Source: G963704535 sp963704535 (lineage in GTDB: Bacteria; Chloroflexota; Chloroflexia; Chloroflexales; Roseiflexaceae). From it: 64,000 nt of DNA. Of this stretch, positions 1 to 8,017 are shown in pieces. Position 1 is the stretch's first letter, and every line of letters starts with the position of its first letter. A program made the position numbers and the translations under genes. The notes under the pieces are model-generated. The model searched no databases. It was not told the origin of the DNA and saw only the letters and a list, made by a program, of their open reading frames with translations. The stretch is from positions 7,874,001-7,938,000 of the forward strand of contig OY969916.1 in assembly GCA_963704535.1 (NCBI GenBank), read 5' to 3'.

Positions 1-287
1 CGCTGGGCACTGATGCGGCGGTCGTGCCGCACGGTACCAATCTGCGCGAGCTTGGCCTGCTGGTCCAAAGCGGCATGACGCCGATGCAGGCGATCGTCAG
101 CGGCACCAAGGTCGCGGCCGAGTGCCTGCGCTGGGACGACCGCCTTGGCACGCTCCAGGCCGGCAAGCTGGCCGACATTGTCGTCGTTGACGGCGACACG
201 CTGGCCGATATCCGCATCATGGAGCAGCGCGAGCGCATCGCCCTGGTGATCAAGGATGGGGAGATTGTGGCGGGCGCCTGGAGATGA
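1..287 (+). CDS. Amidohydrolase family protein, C-terminal part (cut by window edge)
   Basis: The reading frame is already open at the window start and ends with TGA at 285-287, so the N-terminal part lies outside. The visible 94 residues begin LGTDAAVVPHGTN, followed by REL, SGMTPMQAI and, near the end, GKLADIVVVDGD. This is the usual C-terminal signature of imidazolonepropionase/prolidase-like metal-dependent amidohydrolases: the Asp of GTDA is the last metal ligand of the TIM barrel, and the ADIVVVDG strand belongs to the composite beta-sandwich. Family known, substrate not determinable. A perfect inverted repeat follows the stop directly and may act as terminator. Confidence 0.85.
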   Translation, partial: LGTDAAVVPHGTNLRELGLLVQSGMTPMQAIVSGTKVAAECLRWDDRLGTLQAGKLADIVVVDGDTLADIRIMEQRERIALVIKDGEIVAGAWR

Positions 288-342
288 GAGATTGGAGATT
301 GGAGATTGCTCGCGGGGCCCCAATCTCCAATCTCCAATCTCT
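287..342. repeat. Heptamer-phased inverted repeat (GAGATTG type)
   Basis: Left arm 287-308 is three tandem copies of GAGATTG; right arm 321-342 is three tandem copies of CAATCTC; the 12-nt loop is GC-rich. The repeat separates two convergent genes and could terminate transcription both ways. It is one of about a dozen palindromes in this window whose arms are 7-nt tandem repeats. Confidence 0.85.
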
Positions 343-349
343 TTGGCCG

Positions 350-1312
350 CTAGCGGAACTGCGGCAGGACCTCGCGCTGGTAGAACTGGAAGAAGCCCTC
401 CTGGTCCGGCCCGACCTGGTGGATATAGATATGGTCGTAGCCGGCGTCAGCGTACTTCTTGATCATCTCGATATGTCGCTGCGGGTCAGGCCCGCAGATG
501 ACCCGCTCGGCGACGGCGCTCTCGTCGATCATGCCGGCGGCCTGCTCGAAGTGGGCCGGCAGCGGCAACTCCTGCGAGAGTTCGCCTTTGATCCCCGCGT
601 TCGGCCAGATCTCGTAGGCGGTGCGCTTGGCCTCGGCCTCGCTGCGCGCCCAGCAGACGGTGATCTGGCCGTAGCGCGGCCGCCCGGCGCCGCCGGCCGA
701 CCGAAACGCCCGCAGCACCTCGGCATCCGGCGAGGTGCCGATCATGCCGTCGCCGAGCCGCCCGGCCGCCTCGGCCGCCTTTGGCCCGCCAGCCGCGACC
801 ATGATCGGCGGCGGCTCGTCCGGGAGCGTGTAGAGCCGGGCGTTCTCCACCGTGTAGTAGTGGCCGTGGTGCGTCTGTGACCCGCCCTTCCAGAGTAGGC
901 GCATCACCTCGATCGACTCTTCCAGCATCTCCAGGCGTACGTCGTGGGGCGGCCAGCGGTCGCCCAGGATGTGCTCATTGAGGTTCTCGCCGCTGCCGAC
1001 GCCCAGAAAGAAGCGTCCCGGCATCATCGCGGCGGAGGTGGCGGCGGCGTGGGCGATGATCGCCGGGTGAATGCGGATGGTCGGGCACGTCACCCCGGTG
1101 CCGAGGCGCAGCTGCTTGGTCGCGTGGGCGATCGCGCCGATCACGCTCCACACAAACGGGCTGTGTCCCTGCCGATCGACCCAGGGGTGGAAGTGATCGG
1201 AGATCAGCGCAAAGGTGAAGCCGACCTCCTCCGCCCGCGCGGCGTTGCGGACCAGGTCGTTCGGGGCGTGCTCCTCGCTTGAGAGGGCGTAGCCAAACTG
1301 AATCTGTGGCAT
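350..1312 (-). CDS. F420-dependent LLM-class oxidoreductase
   Basis: 320 residues forming a luciferase-like (bacterial luciferase/F420 oxidoreductase) TIM barrel. Seen: N-terminal strand IQFGYALSSEEH, ISDHFHPWVDRQGHSPFVW, LRLGTGVTCPTIRIHPAIIAH, GRFFLGVGSGENLNEHILG, ending with YDHIYIHQVGPDQEGF. These match the TIGR03557-type subfamily close to F420-dependent glucose-6-phosphate dehydrogenase; the H and W of SDHFHPW lie at the F420 pocket in that family. Cofactor F420 is therefore known from family; substrate is not inferable. The start ATG has a GGAAGAG-like ribosome site just upstream. The gene stands alone, facing the amidohydrolase. Confidence 0.9.
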   Translation of the reverse strand: MPQIQFGYALSSEEHAPNDLVRNAARAEEVGFTFALISDHFHPWVDRQGHSPFVWSVIGAIAHATKQLRLGTGVTCPTIRIHPAIIAHAAATSAAMMPGRFFLGVGSGENLNEHILGDRWPPHDVRLEMLEESIEVMRLLWKGGSQTHHGHYYTVENARLYTLPDEPPPIMVAAGGPKAAEAAGRLGDGMIGTSPDAEVLRAFRSAGGAGRPRYGQITVCWARSEAEAKRTAYEIWPNAGIKGELSQELPLPAHFEQAAGMIDESAVAERVICGPDPQRHIEMIKKYADAGYDHIYIHQVGPDQEGFFQFYQREVLPQFR

Positions 1313-1337
1313 TGTTCTCTTCCTTTTCTTCTTCTCG

Positions 1338-1663
1338 TGGTAGAAGGGGGCTTCTTGAGGGGCGACCCCTCAAACTCCCCCTTTCAGACTTTGGTAGAAG
1401 GGGGCTTCTTGAGGGGCGACCCCCTCAAACTCCCCCTTTCAGACTTTGGTAGAAGAGGGCTTCTTGAGGGGCGACCCCCTCAAACTCCCCCTTTCAGACT
1501 TTGGTAGAAGAGGGCTTCTTGAGGGGCGACCCCTCAAACTCCCCCTTTCAGACTTTGGTAGAAGGAGGCTTCTTGAGGGGCGACCCCTCAAACTCCCCCT
1601 TTCAGACTGTGGTGGAAAGGGCTTCTTGAGGGGGCAGCCCCCCTCAAACTCCCCCTTTTTTAC
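1338..1663. repeat. Six-copy tandem array of a 54-55 bp G-rich hairpin unit
   Basis: Units begin near 1338, 1392, 1447, 1502, 1556 and 1610. Each reads TGGTAGAAGGGGGCTTCTTG followed by a GAGGGG/CCCCTC hairpin, a C-rich run and TTTCAGACT. Spacing of the CAGACT word is 55, 55, 54 and 54 bp. The last unit is diverged and abuts the stop codon of the crystallin-repeat gene. Single units of the same family are scattered elsewhere (11.5, 22.8, 29.8, 32.3, 32.4 and 60.5 kb). No unique spacers, so this is not CRISPR. Confidence 0.9.
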
Positions 1664-3225
1664 CTCTGGGCGACTCGTACAGAGGTGGCCTGGTTGTCGC
1701 CGAGCGGGTCGTCGCCCAGGTTTGCGTCGTCTTGTGTGAAGGTGGACGCAATGCCGAGCCCGTTCAGGTCGCGGTACAACGTCACCGTCCAGTTGCCGAT
1801 CAGGCGAACGGACGACGCGGTGTCGTCGAAGCCCTGTACCCGCAGGTCGGGCACGTCGGCGGTGAACTTGACGCAGCGGCCCTGGTAGTTGGGGTGCTCG
1901 TACACGTACACGCCTTCCCCGCCGTCACATTCGTCGCCCACGGGGACGCTGTCGCGCTTGACTTGTAGGGAGGTGGCCTGGTTGTCGCCGATCGTATCGT
2001 CGGCCAGGTTCGAGTCATCCTGCGTGAAGGTGGACGCGATGCCGGTTCCATTCAGATCGCGGTACAACGTCACGTTCCAGCTCCCGATCAAGCGAAAGGA
2101 CGACGCGGTGTCGTCGAAGCCCTGCACCCGCAGGTCGGGCGCGTCGGCGGTGAACTTGACGCAGCGGCCCTGGTAGTTGGGGTGCTCGTATAGGTACACA
2201 CCCTCCCCGCCGTCGCAGCTCTCACCCGGTGGCTGGGCAACACTACGCAAGATGAGTAGCGAGGTGGTCTGGTTGTCGCCGATCGGGTTGTCAGCCAGGT
2301 TTGCGTCGTCTTGCGCGAAGGTGGACGCGGTGCCGGTCCCGCTCAGGTCGCGGTACAGCGTCACTGTCCAGCTTCCCAGGAGCCGGATCGATGACGCGGT
2401 ATCGTTGAAGGCCTGCGCGCGCAGGTCGGGCGCGTCGGCGGTGAACCGGGCGCAGCGGCCCTGGTAATTCGGGTTCTCGTACAGGTACACACCTTCGCTT
2501 CCGTCGCAGCCGAACCCGGCCGGCACCTCATCCGTGCGCCGCACGCGCACCGCGCTGGCCCGGTTGTCGCCGATCGTGTTGTCGCTCAGATCGGGGTCGT
2601 TGGCCGTGAACACGGTCGAGGCCCCGCCGTAGTTCTGATCGACGAACAATGTGGCGCCCCAGCCGCCGACCAGGCGGATGGATGAGACCAGGTTGCTAAA
2701 TGCCTGCTCGCTCAGGTCGGGCGCGTCGGCGGTGAGCTTGACGCAGCGGCCCTGGTAATTCGGGTTCTCGTACAGGTACACACCTTCGCCGCCATCGCAG
2801 ATGTTGGCCGCCGGCACCGCGCCGCGCTGCACGCGTGCCGAGCTGGCGCGGTCGTTGCTGATCGTGTTATTGCCCAGGTCGGCGTCGTCGCTCGTAAAGG
2901 TCGTTGACTCCCCGCTGTAGCTCTGGTCGACGAACAGCGTGGCCGTCCAGCTCCCGACGAAGCGAATGGACGAGGCAATGTTGTTGAAGGCCGGGTCGCT
3001 CAGGTCGGGCACGTCGGCGGTGAGCTTGACACAGCGGCCCTGGTAGTTAGGGCTCTCGTACAGGTACACCCCCTCGCCGCCATCGCAGGTGCCGGCCTGG
3101 AGGGCGGTTCGATCGGCGTTCGGACCGCCGCCCTGACGTGCCGCAGCCGGTGCGGCAGCCATGGCGATCACGGTGAACAATACTCCTGTGATCGCGGCGA
3201 AGCGCGATATCATTCTGCTTTTCAT
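1660..3225 (-). CDS. Secreted protein with five beta/gamma-crystallin repeat units
   Basis: 521 residues. The start chosen (ATG at 3225) follows AGAGGAG and opens a clear signal peptide (MKSRMISRFAAITGVLF..., AxA site near APAAARQ); the frame is open further upstream but without a signal or ribosome site. The mature part is five units of about 90 residues. Each begins CDGGEGVYLYENPNYQGRC and contains a second Greek-key half of type TLFVDQNYGGASTVF ending in DNRASAVRV. This is the beta/gamma-crystallin fold; in microbes such domains often bind calcium and are extracellular. Units are similar to one another at DNA level, showing expansion by duplication. The conserved Cys pair in each unit (CDG and GRC) may form a disulfide. 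Function beyond structural or Ca-binding is unknown. Confidence 0.85.
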   Translation of the reverse strand: MKSRMISRFAAITGVLFTVIAMAAAPAAARQGGGPNADRTALQAGTCDGGEGVYLYESPNYQGRCVKLTADVPDLSDPAFNNIASSIRFVGSWTATLFVDQSYSGESTTFTSDDADLGNNTISNDRASSARVQRGAVPAANICDGGEGVYLYENPNYQGRCVKLTADAPDLSEQAFSNLVSSIRLVGGWGATLFVDQNYGGASTVFTANDPDLSDNTIGDNRASAVRVRRTDEVPAGFGCDGSEGVYLYENPNYQGRCARFTADAPDLRAQAFNDTASSIRLLGSWTVTLYRDLSGTGTASTFAQDDANLADNPIGDNQTTSLLILRSVAQPPGESCDGGEGVYLYEHPNYQGRCVKFTADAPDLRVQGFDDTASSFRLIGSWNVTLYRDLNGTGIASTFTQDDSNLADDTIGDNQATSLQVKRDSVPVGDECDGGEGVYVYEHPNYQGRCVKFTADVPDLRVQGFDDTASSVRLIGNWTVTLYRDLNGLGIASTFTQDDANLGDDPLGDNQATSVRVAQR

Positions 3226-3372
3226 CGATCTCCTCTGCTCTTCTCTGCATGGCCGATAATGGCTGTGAGCTTTCAGCAAGAAGATTGCCACGATACCGCC
3301 CAGCCCCCCTAACCAGCGGCCTTTACAGTCATGTCGAGAGCAAGTATTATGCGTGTTTGAACCTGTACAATA

Positions 3373-3502
3373 AAAGCGAGAGGGGCTTGGGGAGGGCCGC
3401 CCTCCCCAGATTCCCCACCCAACCAGGGTTAGTCGGAATAACAAGCGGGAGAGGCTTGGGGAGGGCGGCCCTCCCCAAAATCCCTACCCAACCAGACTTG
3501 TT
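3373..3502. repeat. Two tandem G-rich hairpin repeats upstream of galE
   Basis: Two copies (about 3373-3430 and 3441-3502) of AGAGGGGCTTGGGGAGGG, a CCGCCCTCCCC arm and CCCACCCAACCAG. Each can fold as a GGGGAGGG/CCCTCCCC hairpin. The spacer between the divergent crystallin gene and galE (3226-3527) shows nothing else except the galE ribosome site. Confidence 0.75.
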
Positions 3503-3527
3503 CGGATAAACATGAAGGAGAACTATC

Positions 3528-4511
3528 TTGAAAGTACTCGTCACTGGCGGAGCAGGCTACATCGGTAGCGTCGTCTCGGCAGAATTGCTCGCGGCCGGCC
3601 ACGAGGTTGTGGTGATCGACAACCTGTACCAGGGCCATCGCGCGGCTGTGCCGCCCGAGGCGGCCTTCGTCGAGGGCGATCTGCGCGACGCCGATCTGGT
3701 CGCGCGCCTGTTCCAGGAGCACCGGGGCTTCGACGGGATCATGCATTTCGCCTCGTTCACCCTGGTCGGCGAGAGCATGCAGCAGCCGCTGAAATACCTG
3801 CGCGACAACCTGATCGCCGGCTCCAACCTGCTGGAGCAGGCCGTGGCGCACGGTGTCGGTCGCTTCATCCTCTCGTCCACCGCCAATCTGTTCCTCGATC
3901 CCCAGACGATGCCGATCGAGCCGGACGAGCCGATCGTGCCCGGCTCGCCCTACGGCGAGTTGAAATTCTTCCTAGAACGAACGCTGCACTGGTTCGACCA
4001 GATCTACGGGCTGCGCTACGCCTGCCTGCGCTACTTCAACGCCGCCGGCGACACGCCCGACCGCGGTGAGCACCACGAGCCGGAGACCCACCTGATCCCG
4101 GTGGTGCTGGAGGTGGCCCTCGGCAAGCGCGAGAAGCTGACGATCTTTGGCGGTGACTACCCGACGAGGGACGGCACCTGCGTTCGCGATTACATCCACA
4201 TTGTCGACCTGGCCCAGGCGCACATCCTGGCGCTCCAGGCGATCGGCGAGAGCGGCAGCCGCAAGTACAACTTGGGCAACGGCAACGGCTTCACCAACCT
4301 GGAGGTCGTCGAGGCGGCTCGCAAAGTTACCGGCCACCCCATCCCCTATGAGATCGGCCCGCGCCGCCCCGGCGACCCAGCCGTGCTGATCGCCTCCTCC
4401 ACGAAGATCCGCCAGGAGTTGGGCTGGCAGCCGCGCTATTCCACGATCGACCAGATCGTCGGCAGCGCGTGGGAGTGGCACAGCCGCCACCCCGCCGGCT
4501 ACGCCTCCTAA
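3528..4511 (+). CDS. galE: UDP-glucose 4-epimerase
   Basis: 327 residues of an extended short-chain dehydrogenase. It interconverts UDP-glucose and UDP-galactose in the cytoplasm using bound NAD. Seen: Rossmann motif GGAGYIGS near residue 7, SSTAN region, catalytic Y142xxxK146 in SPYGELK, RYFNAAGD substrate loop and RDYIHIVDLAQAH. The start is TTG at 3528, preceded by AAGGAG; no ATG fits. Length is typical. Some members act on other UDP-sugars, so exact substrate is family inference. Followed by a 28-bp palindrome, likely its terminator. Confidence 0.93.
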   Translation: MKVLVTGGAGYIGSVVSAELLAAGHEVVVIDNLYQGHRAAVPPEAAFVEGDLRDADLVARLFQEHRGFDGIMHFASFTLVGESMQQPLKYLRDNLIAGSNLLEQAVAHGVGRFILSSTANLFLDPQTMPIEPDEPIVPGSPYGELKFFLERTLHWFDQIYGLRYACLRYFNAAGDTPDRGEHHEPETHLIPVVLEVALGKREKLTIFGGDYPTRDGTCVRDYIHIVDLAQAHILALQAIGESGSRKYNLGNGNGFTNLEVVEAARKVTGHPIPYEIGPRRPGDPAVLIASSTKIRQELGWQPRYSTIDQIVGSAWEWHSRHPAGYAS

Positions 4512-4550
4512 CAAATCTCGCTTGAAAATTGATAATCAATATCGGCAATT

Positions 4551-4578
4551 GTAGGGGCGGTTCGCGAACCGCCCCTAC
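4551..4578 (+). terminator. Perfect 28-bp palindrome downstream of galE
   Basis: Two 14-nt arms (GTAGGGGCGGTTCG and its reverse complement) with no loop, then GGTATTTTAG. It lies 40 nt after the galE stop. It could be an intrinsic terminator or a REP-like unit. The remaining spacer 4582-4980 up to the SARP gene holds the heptamer repeat and no other recognised feature. Confidence 0.6.
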
Positions 4579-4621
4579 GGTATTTTAGAGTCTCCGGCTC
4601 TCTTTTTCATCCCAAAACGTG

Positions 4622-4681
4622 GGTGAAACGTAAAACGTGAAACGTGAAAGATCCTCACGCATCACGTTTCACGTTTCACGC
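4622..4681. repeat. Heptamer-phased inverted repeat (ACGTGAA type)
   Basis: Left arm is tandem GTGAAAC/ACGTGAA heptamers, right arm the complementary TTTCACG heptamers, centre CCTCACGCATCA. The flank GCTGGGATGCTTTAC recurs next to the copies at 10.7 kb (inverted) and 60.6 kb, so these three are copies of one element of about 85 bp rather than independent low-complexity runs. Confidence 0.85.
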
Positions 4682-4989
4682 TGGGATGCTTTACATTGAG
4701 CCACGAACCCCTCTGTTGGATTTGAGGTCAATTTTCATTGCATTAGGACTACGGAAATAGCGCTTGCTCCTCCGTATGACCACCGGCTAGCTGTCAAAAC
4801 CGAGCTAGAGCGCGTTCAATGAATTCGGAAGGACAAGATTACAGGATTATTATCTTTTGCAAGAAGATCTCCTGTTCGATGGCAAGCGGCCACCTCCCAT
4901 CTTGGGAAGCTGAAAGCTTAAAGGACACCTCCGTGGCACGCATTGGCGTACAGTTCATGCCTGGCGGCAGCACGAGGAGGATGCGCGCT

Positions 4990-6720
4990 ATGATCGGCCG
5001 GAACGAACATGGAGAGAGTGAGGAAGGTTGGGAGTTCGAACTGCGCGATGGGTGGCGAACCTACCGGCAAGCACTGGTATATCTCGATCGGGCCGAGTGG
5101 CCGCAGGCGCTGGTGCTGCTAGCCGAGGCGGAGACCACCTTTCGCACCTACGACAGCCCACAGGGGCTCTGGCGCGTGCTCAGTGCTCAGGCGCTGCTGC
5201 ACTGGCGCGAGGGCGCGGTGGCGCTGGCGCTGGCGCGCGCGCTCGCAGCGCTGCGGGCCGCCGAGACGGCCGACGACAGTCTGGCGGTCGGGTGCGTGGC
5301 CTGGCAGGTCGCCAATATGGCGCTTGGGCAGGGCGACTATCGCAAGGCGGCCGACTACCTGGCTCAGGCGCAGGCGATGCTTGACCAGGTCGGGATGGCG
5401 CCGCCAGGGGGAGCGCTGGCGGCGGCGGCGCAGCTCTGCACCGAGATCATCCGCTGGCAGCAGGTGTGTGAGCGCCAACAGATCGGGCGGCGTGAGGCCA
5501 AGGCGGCGATCGCCGAGGTGCGGCGGGAGCTGATCATCCGGCTCAACCAGGCGGCCACCACGATCCGGGCGGCGCCGGTCGGCGCCGCTCAGATGGATCG
5601 GTCGGAGGTCGTGTTTCTGGCGCCCGAGCAGCCGCTGACCCCCACGCTGCTCACCGGCGAGCAGCGGCCGGCCCTCGTCACCCGACTGACGCGCTGGTGT
5701 CGGCGGCTGCTCTACAGCGACGCCGCCGAGCAGGACGTACTGGCGCGCACGCCAATCGCGCTGCTCGTCCCGGCGGAGCCGCCCCCCGCTGCACCGGAGG
5801 ACGCGAACTCGGCGGATGCCGCGCCGGAGCAATCGGCACCAGCCCCTGCTACAGAGACACCGGACGCCGCGCCCACCAGCGAGCCACCCGACCCCGGCGC
5901 CGCGACGCCGGCGGCCCATCCCGCAGCTCTCACGCCGGAGGAGGCCCCGCTACTGGTACGGCATACCGGGCTGGCGATCTATTGCTTTGGCCGCTTCCGC
6001 GTTTATCTTGACGATACCCCGATCGAGCGCTGGGAGAGCGCCCGTGGCCGCACGATCTTCAAATACCTCGTCGCGCGGCGCGCCGCCAGCGCGCCCAAGG
6101 AGCTGCTGGCCGATATGTTCTGGCCCGACTCGGAGCCCGAACTGGCGCGCCGCAGCCTGCACCAGGCGATCTATTGCCTGCGGCAGACCTTCAAGCAGCT
6201 CTGTCCCAATGTGCAGATCGTCAAGTTTGTCGGCGACCGCTATCAACTCAGCCCGGAGACACCGGTCTGGGTTGACTGTGAGGAGTTCGGCAAGGCGATC
6301 GAGCTGGCGCAGGCGCTGCGAGCCGCCGGCGAGATCGAGCAGGCGATGCAGTCCTACGCGGTGGCGATCGACCTGTACGGCGGCACGTTCCTCGAAGAGG
6401 ACCGCTACGAAGCCTGGACCGAGGAGCCCCGGCGGATCTACCAGGCGATGTATTTTGAGGCGCTGCACCACCTGGCTCGCTATCACCAGGAGCGCGGCGA
6501 CCACCCGGCGGTGGTTCTGCTCTGCCAGCGGGCGCTGGCCCTAGAAAGCTGCGACGAAGAGTCGCACCAGATGCTGATAGCGTCGTATATGGCGCAGGGC
6601 TTGCGGCATCTGGCCGTGCGCCAGTATCAGATCTGCGCCAGTGCGCTGAAGACCGAGCTGGGCCTGGCCCCCTCCGATGAGTTGGCAGCCTTCTACCGCC
6701 GCATCGTCGCGGCCGGGTAG
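4990..6720 (+). CDS. SARP-family transcriptional activator (winged helix plus BTAD)
   Basis: 576 residues. Start ATG 4990 is preserved behind a strong AGGAGG at 4975-4980; the frame is open back to 4819 but without a ribosome site. N-terminal residues 1-190 are helical and TPR-like, then a low-complexity Pro/Ala linker. Residues about 327-430 (LAIYCFGRFRVYLDDTPIE, KYLVARRAASAPKELLADMF) form an OmpR-like winged helix; the rest is the bacterial transcriptional activation domain (LHHLARYHQERGDH... RQYQICASALKTELGLAPSDE). SARPs bind direct heptamers spaced 11 bp and recruit polymerase. Four TGAGCCT-type repeats with exact 11-bp spacing occur 410-449 bp after this gene, ahead of the protease cluster, making that cluster its likely target (inference). 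Confidence 0.88.
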   Translation: MIGRNEHGESEEGWEFELRDGWRTYRQALVYLDRAEWPQALVLLAEAETTFRTYDSPQGLWRVLSAQALLHWREGAVALALARALAALRAAETADDSLAVGCVAWQVANMALGQGDYRKAADYLAQAQAMLDQVGMAPPGGALAAAAQLCTEIIRWQQVCERQQIGRREAKAAIAEVRRELIIRLNQAATTIRAAPVGAAQMDRSEVVFLAPEQPLTPTLLTGEQRPALVTRLTRWCRRLLYSDAAEQDVLARTPIALLVPAEPPPAAPEDANSADAAPEQSAPAPATETPDAAPTSEPPDPGAATPAAHPAALTPEEAPLLVRHTGLAIYCFGRFRVYLDDTPIERWESARGRTIFKYLVARRAASAPKELLADMFWPDSEPELARRSLHQAIYCLRQTFKQLCPNVQIVKFVGDRYQLSPETPVWVDCEEFGKAIELAQALRAAGEIEQAMQSYAVAIDLYGGTFLEEDRYEAWTEEPRRIYQAMYFEALHHLARYHQERGDHPAVVLLCQRALALESCDEESHQMLIASYMAQGLRHLAVRQYQICASALKTELGLAPSDELAAFYRRIVAAG

Positions 6721-6748
6721 TTTCTCACCACTAAATCCACTGACATTG

Positions 6749-7018
6749 GAAACACATTAGAATGTGTTCGAGGGCGCCCTTGAGCATGTTTTAACACGTT
6801 TACTCTATTAGATCACAAATGAATTTGTGGCCTGATATTGAAAACAGGTTAAGACGTGTTCAAGGGCGCTCTTGAGCATGTTTTAACACATCTACTCTAT
6901 CAGATCACAAATGAATTTGTGGCCTGATATTGAAAACAGGTTAAGACGTGTTCGAGGACGCTCTTGAACGTGTTTTGATACGTTTGCTCTATCAGGCATC
7001 GAATTCACTCGATGATAG
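6749..7018. repeat. Three tandem copies of a 92-bp unit
   Basis: Units at about 6749-6840, 6841-6932 and 6933-7018 (the last diverged and incomplete). Each holds two inverted repeats: GTTCAAGGGCGCTCTTGAGC and, around CACAAATGAATTTGTG, a longer palindrome bounded by ATCAG/CTGAT. The sequence is AT-richer than its surroundings. It occupies the SARP-to-protease-cluster spacer and may be regulatory; no coding frame is convincing. Confidence 0.85.
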
Positions 7019-7129
7019 GCTGTATCGCTCATCAACCGCTCACGATCCCCGGCCAGCCAAGTCTTATGCGTCGCTCACCCCGCGACCACCAACTTATCAG
7101 CGCCGGCGAAGGCCAAACTTGTGCGTCTA

Positions 7130-7182
7130 TGAGCCTGCCGTGAGCCTGGCGTGAGCCTGCCGTGAGCGCCCCAGCCTACACT
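7130..7182 (+). promoter_or_regulatory. Predicted SARP operator: four direct repeats at 11-bp spacing plus -10 box
   Basis: The word TGAGCCT starts at 7130, 7141 and 7152, and a variant TGAGCGC at 7163: a strict 11-bp period. Seven bases after the last heptamer is TACACT (7177-7182), a plausible -10 hexamer; there is no -35. Known SARP targets have heptameric direct repeats at 11 or 22 bp with the last about 8 bp from the -10. The transcript would lead to the ATG at 7246 with AGGAG at 7234-7238. Confidence 0.7.
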
Positions 7183-7245
7183 CGGCTCCATACGAAGGCG
7201 ACGCAACGAGTGTCGCCACGGACAACATCCAACAGGAGAACACCC

Positions 7246-7938
7246 ATGACTACCGCAACCCGCAACGCCAAGGAAGTAACCGTGAAGAGCTCACGGGTAA
7301 TGGAGCAGATCGCGGCGGCCGCCGAGAGCGCGACGTACGAGACCGCCGCCGAGGAGCTGAAGGCGCAGCTTGCGGCAATGCTGGAGGCCGCCCGCGATGA
7401 GGCGATGGCGCGGGCCAGGCCCGAGGTTGTCGACCCTCAGGGCTGGTGGGATATCGTCGCACTCGGCCCGATCCAGCCTGGCGCGGTCCTGTCGCCGCCG
7501 GCGCCGCTGTACGCTGGCCCGCTCCTGTCGCACCAGGTCATCCGCGTCGGCCAGCCGGCCTTCGTCGCGTCGATCATCATCCTGAACCCGGTCGGCCCCA
7601 GCGTTCCGACGGCCCGCGAGATCCTGGGCGGCTTCGCGCTGCCCTACGAGGTCAGCTTCCACCTCGGCAACTTGAGCACCTGGACCCCCGCCGGAAGCTC
7701 GGCGCTCGGCGGCAACCTGAATCTGAGCGGCTTCGCGATCAACGTTCTGGCGCTCGACACGAGCACGCCGGGGCTGTATGAGATGAACATCACGGCTCGC
7801 ATCCACGATGCCACCGGTGGGCTGACGCCGCCGTTCTCTGGCTTCGCGCGCCGCGTGATCGACGTCGACCCCGACCTGTTCGTCCCGGCGCCTGGACTGC
7901 AGTACGACTTCCCGATCCGCTACCAGGTATACGCCTAG
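7246..7938 (+). CDS. Uncharacterised protein, first gene of the protease cluster
   Basis: 230 residues, not recognised. The start ATG 7246 has AGGAG 8 nt upstream; an in-frame codon at 7162 is rejected because it falls inside the predicted operator. Residues 1-60 are charged and helical (VMEQIAAAAESATYETAAEELKAQL); residues 65-230 are predominantly beta, with patterns such as FVASIIILNPVG, PYEVSFHLGNLSTW and LYEMNITARIHD that suggest an immunoglobulin-like sandwich. No signal peptide or membrane segment. It precedes the trypsin-like protease, separated by a 41-nt hairpin. A role as partner or substrate of the protease is only a contextual guess. Confidence 0.6.
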   Translation: MTTATRNAKEVTVKSSRVMEQIAAAAESATYETAAEELKAQLAAMLEAARDEAMARARPEVVDPQGWWDIVALGPIQPGAVLSPPAPLYAGPLLSHQVIRVGQPAFVASIIILNPVGPSVPTAREILGGFALPYEVSFHLGNLSTWTPAGSSALGGNLNLSGFAINVLALDTSTPGLYEMNITARIHDATGGLTPPFSGFARRVIDVDPDLFVPAPGLQYDFPIRYQVYA

Positions 7939-7958
7939 TCTTAGCAGCAACGCCACGC

Positions 7959-7999
7959 GGCAATGCCGGCCCGGCCCAAGCGGTCGGGCCGGCATTGCC
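7959..7999 (+). terminator. 15-bp perfect hairpin between first and second cluster genes
   Basis: Arms GGCAATGCCGGCCCG (7959-7973) and its reverse complement (7985-7999), 11-nt loop, then ATTGTTTT. It sits 20 nt after a stop and ends 18 nt before the next ATG, so it may partly terminate (attenuate) or protect the upstream mRNA. Confidence 0.6.
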
Positions 8000-8017
8000 A
8001 TTGTTTTGGAGGAGACA

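Noticed and set aside
1338..1663. CRISPR array
   Set aside because: Units are contiguous 54-55 bp repeats without unique spacers and no cas genes are nearby.
4819..4989. 57-residue N-terminal extension of the SARP protein
   Set aside because: No ribosome site at 4819 and unlike SARP N-termini, whereas AGGAGG precedes ATG 4990.
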